Program-made: the position numbers and the translations under genes | DNA from: Burkholderiales bacterium | GTDB taxonomy: Bacteria > Pseudomonadota > Gammaproteobacteria > Burkholderiales > Burkholderiaceae_C | Assembly: GCA_017307865.1 (NCBI GenBank) | Contig: JAFKGE010000023.1 | Location: forward strand, 1 to 64,000 | DNA: 64,000 nt | Direction of reading: 5' to 3' | Shown: positions 61,971-64,000 of the stretch, piece after piece | How the letters are laid out: each line of letters opens with the position of its first letter | How positions within the stretch are numbered: the first letter of the stretch is position 1 | Notes under the pieces: model-generated | What the model was told of the DNA's origin: nothing | The model's database searches: none | The model's input: only the letters and a program-made list of their open reading frames with translations

Positions 61971-61996
61971 TCAAGCGCAGGCAGCTATCGAATGAG
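61971..61996 (-). repeat. Short dispersed repeat
   Basis: The plus strand reads TCAAGCGCAGGCAGCTATCG followed by AATGAG. It lies between the Bug and dehydrogenase genes, and its right edge abuts the ribosome-binding site (GAGGAG) of the dehydrogenase gene. Confidence 0.65.
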
Positions 61997-62007
61997 GAGT
62001 TCTCGTC

Positions 62008-62910
62008 ATGTCTGAAGCGCTGCGCATCGGCCTGATCGGCTACGGCGAGGTGGGCCAGATCTTTGCCGCCGGCTTGCGGGCCCAGCCCGGCGTGGCCGGC
62101 GTCGGCGCCTGGGACTTGAAGTTCGCGCGCGCCGACACCGCGCCCGCCGAGCGCCGGCATGCCGCGCGGGCCGGTGTGCAGGCGCACGACTCGGCGCAGG
62201 CGCTGTGCGCGGCCAGCGAGCTCGTCATCTCGGCCGTCACCGCGTCCAACACCCTGGCGGTGGCCGAGGAGGCCGCGCGCCACATCCGGCCCGGCACCTG
62301 GTTTCTCGACCTCAACTCGGCCTCGCCCGGCACCAAGCGGCAGTGCGCGCGCCACATCGACGGCGCCGGCGCGCACTACGTTGAGGCCGGGGTGATGACC
62401 TCGGTGCCGTCCTACGGCATCCGCGTGCCCATGCTGCTGGGCGGCGCGCACGCGGCCGAGCTGGCGCAGCGCCTGGGCGCCTGGGGCATGGACGCCACCG
62501 CGGTCAGTGCGCAGCTGGGCGTGGCCAGCGCCATCAAGATGTGCCGCAGCGTGATGATCAAGGGCCTGGAGGCGCTGGTGATCGAGAGCTACACCACGGC
62601 ACGCGCCTACGGCGTGGAGGACCACGTGCTGCCCACGCTGGCCGAGACCTTTCCGTCCATCGACTGGAGCGCGCAGGGCGCCTACTTCTTCAGCCGCGTG
62701 GCGCAGCACGGCCAGCGTCGCGCCGAGGAAATGCGCGAATCGGCGCGCACGGTGCAGGAGGCCGGCTTGGAGCCGCTGATGGCCACCGCCATCGCCGCCC
62801 GGCAGCAGTGGGTGGCCGACCAGGCGCGTGCCGGCGTGTTCGCGGGCGTGGCCCAGGGCGCGCCCTGGCAGGACTTTGCCGACGCGCTGCTGGCGCAACG
62901 CCAGAGCTGA
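62008..62910 (+). CDS. NAD(P)-dependent 3-hydroxyacid dehydrogenase with DUF1932 domain
   Basis: A 300-residue enzyme. The N-terminal Rossmann fold has RIGLIGYGEVGQIFAAGL; the middle ISAVTASNTLAVAEEAARHI and DLNSASPGTKRQ are those of the 3-hydroxyisobutyrate dehydrogenase superfamily, and the C-terminal half matches DUF1932 (VASAIKMCRSVMIKGLEALV, with the catalytic Lys). AGGAG stands before the ATG. It would oxidise a small hydroxyacid imported by the neighbouring transport proteins; the substrate is unknown. Confidence 0.88.
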   Translation: MSEALRIGLIGYGEVGQIFAAGLRAQPGVAGVGAWDLKFARADTAPAERRHAARAGVQAHDSAQALCAASELVISAVTASNTLAVAEEAARHIRPGTWFLDLNSASPGTKRQCARHIDGAGAHYVEAGVMTSVPSYGIRVPMLLGGAHAAELAQRLGAWGMDATAVSAQLGVASAIKMCRSVMIKGLEALVIESYTTARAYGVEDHVLPTLAETFPSIDWSAQGAYFFSRVAQHGQRRAEEMRESARTVQEAGLEPLMATAIAARQQWVADQARAGVFAGVAQGAPWQDFADALLAQRQS

Positions 62911-62922
62911 AAGCCGGCGCCC

Positions 62923-63867
62923 ATGCACGCCATCCTGGGCATCACCGGCCCCATCTACCTGTGCATCGCGCTGGGCTGGCTGGCCACGCGCGCCGGGCTG
63001 TTTCAGCGCGGCGACATGCGGGTGCTGGGCCAGTTCGTGCTCTACATCGCGCTGCCGGCGCTGCTGTTCGACGCCGTCGGCAAGCGCCCCGTGGGCGACA
63101 TCCTGGACGGGCGCTACCTGGGCATCTATGCGCTGGGCGGCCTGGCCACCATGGCCGCCGGCCTGCTGTGGACGCGGCGCGTGGCGCGCCAGGCGCCGCT
63201 GCCGGCGGTGGTGCAGACCATGGGCATGAGCTGCCCCAACACCGGCTTCGTCGGCTACCCCATCAACCTGCTGCTGCTGGGCGGCTCCAACGCGGCGGTG
63301 GTGCTGGGCATGAACATGCTGGTCGAGAACCTGCTGCTGATCCCGCTGCTGCTGGCGCTGGCCGACAGCGCCGGCGGCGGGCGCCACTGGCGCGCGGTGC
63401 TGCGCGGCGCCGCGGCCGGGCTGTGGCGCAACCCGCTGGTGCTGGGGCTGGCGGCCGGGCTGCTGGCCGCGTGGCTCGGGCTCAGGCTGCCGGCGCCCAT
63501 CGAGCGCACCGTCGGCCTGCTGGCACAGTCCAGCGCGGCGCTGTCGCTGTTCGTCATCGGCGGCGCGCTGGCCGGCCTGCGCCTGCACGGCATGGGCCGC
63601 GCCGTGGCGCGCATCGCCACCGGCAAGCTCATCGCCCACCCGCTGCTGACCTTGGGCGTGCTGGCGGGCGCCACCGCGCTGGGCCTGCCGCTGGTCGACC
63701 CGGCGCTGCGCACCGGCCTGATCGTGTCCGCCGCCTGCCCCATGTTCAGCATCTACCCCATCCTGGCCGGCCGCCACGGCGAGGAGGGCCTGGCCGCCGC
63801 CGCGCTGCTGGGCACCACGGTGGCCTCGTTCTTCAGCATCAGCGTGCTGATGGGCTGGCTGGGGTGA
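62923..63867 (+). CDS. AEC-family transporter
   Basis: A 314-residue inner-membrane permease of the auxin efflux carrier family, with about ten membrane segments and the Asn/Pro-rich turns SCPNTGFVGYPINLLLLGGS and MNMLVENLLLIPLLLALA. Bacterial members move malonate, malate and related acids. It starts 12 bp after the dehydrogenase stop, so the two probably handle one compound. The ATG lacks a strong ribosome-binding site. Confidence 0.9.
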   Translation: MHAILGITGPIYLCIALGWLATRAGLFQRGDMRVLGQFVLYIALPALLFDAVGKRPVGDILDGRYLGIYALGGLATMAAGLLWTRRVARQAPLPAVVQTMGMSCPNTGFVGYPINLLLLGGSNAAVVLGMNMLVENLLLIPLLLALADSAGGGRHWRAVLRGAAAGLWRNPLVLGLAAGLLAAWLGLRLPAPIERTVGLLAQSSAALSLFVIGGALAGLRLHGMGRAVARIATGKLIAHPLLTLGVLAGATALGLPLVDPALRTGLIVSAACPMFSIYPILAGRHGEEGLAAAALLGTTVASFFSISVLMGWLG

Positions 63868-63931
63868 TGGCGCCGCGACGGGCTTGCGCTAGGATCAATG
63901 CCCCATTCCAACGACACCCGAGGAGACCTTC

Positions 63932-64000
63932 ATGCACGCATCCCCCCGCCACCTGGTTCGTGGCCTGTCCGTCGTGGCCGCGGCCGCGCTGCTGGCCGCC
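63932..64000 (+). CDS. Start of a secreted protein, cut by the window end
   Basis: Only 23 codons are present: MHASPRHLVRGLSVVAAAAL and LAA, a signal peptide with a basic n-region and Ala/Leu core. GAGGAGA stands before the ATG. By context it may be another Bug-type solute-binding protein, but nothing in the visible part proves it. Confidence 0.65.
   Translation, partial: MHASPRHLVRGLSVVAAAALLAA

Noticed and set aside
60817-63777. A 986-codon minus-strand frame opposite the Bug, dehydrogenase and transporter genes
   Set aside because: Gln/Ala/His-rich without any motif; all three plus-strand genes are clear.

Overview
The window is GC-rich and densely coded, and almost every gene is of a type common in Burkholderiales. 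The best fit is a member of the Comamonadaceae; the genus cannot be told from the sequence. The evidence is paired cyanophycin synthetases with their dedicated ABC transporter and DUF1854 gene, several orphan Bug/TTT solute-binding proteins, CoA-based aromatic and fatty-acid catabolism, and short intergenic repeats typical of that family. No rRNA, tRNA, CRISPR array, phage or insertion sequence was found, and no gene-free stretch exceeds 300 bases.

Layout. 1-5.5 kb (minus): a MoxR ATPase, DUF58 protein, membrane transglutaminase and MltB lytic transglycosylase, with two long inverted-repeat elements. 5.6-7.7 kb (plus): a histone-deacetylase-like hydrolase and a small decaying toxin-antitoxin-like locus. 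7.9-14.9 kb (plus): enoyl-CoA hydratase, MscS channel, ETF beta/alpha, an acyl-CoA dehydrogenase and a nitronate monooxygenase. 14.9-22.8 kb: the cyanophycin locus, with cphA and cphA' on the minus strand and the ABC transporter plus DUF1854 gene divergent. 22.9-25.7 kb: a coupled Hsp20-Lon pair. 25.7-29.7 kb (minus): GntR regulator, extradiol dioxygenase, alpha/beta hydrolase, lipocalin-like protein and Bug protein, which together look like a meta-cleavage operon. 29.9-45.9 kb: an envelope block with PepSY protein, a self-sufficient P450, a PAP2 phosphatase (frameshifted), an outer-membrane factor/adaptor/RND efflux operon, a COG4705 membrane protein, an ArnT-like glycosyltransferase, a lipoprotein, a DedA protein, a two-component system and a LexA-box-preceded radical SAM gene. 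45.9-52.5 kb (minus): the grpE-dnaK-dnaJ heat-shock genes followed by a phosphoethanolamine transferase (EptA-like), and an FKBP isomerase. 52.6-60.8 kb (minus): a complete CoA-ligase/beta-oxidation operon, probably for an aryl-propenoic acid, with a MarR regulator and two solute-binding proteins. 60.9-64 kb (plus): another Bug protein, a DUF1932 dehydrogenase, an AEC transporter and the start of a secreted protein.

How the genes work together. ETF and the acyl-CoA dehydrogenase feed electrons from CoA-ester oxidation to the respiratory chain, next to two enoyl-CoA hydratases and a thiolase. The two-component system, ArnT-like and EptA-like enzymes, PAP2 and DedA proteins suggest control of lipid A and envelope charge; three genes or operons of that block share an upstream GGGCTAAGT box. 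Cyanophycin genes store nitrogen. The most notable anomalies are a 16-bp tandem duplication that frameshifts moxR, a one-base frameshift in the PAP2 gene, a CphA' with a lost second ATP site, three long inverted-repeat elements placed 10-13 bp beyond stop codons, and a dispersed short repeat that in one case encodes the core of a signal peptide.
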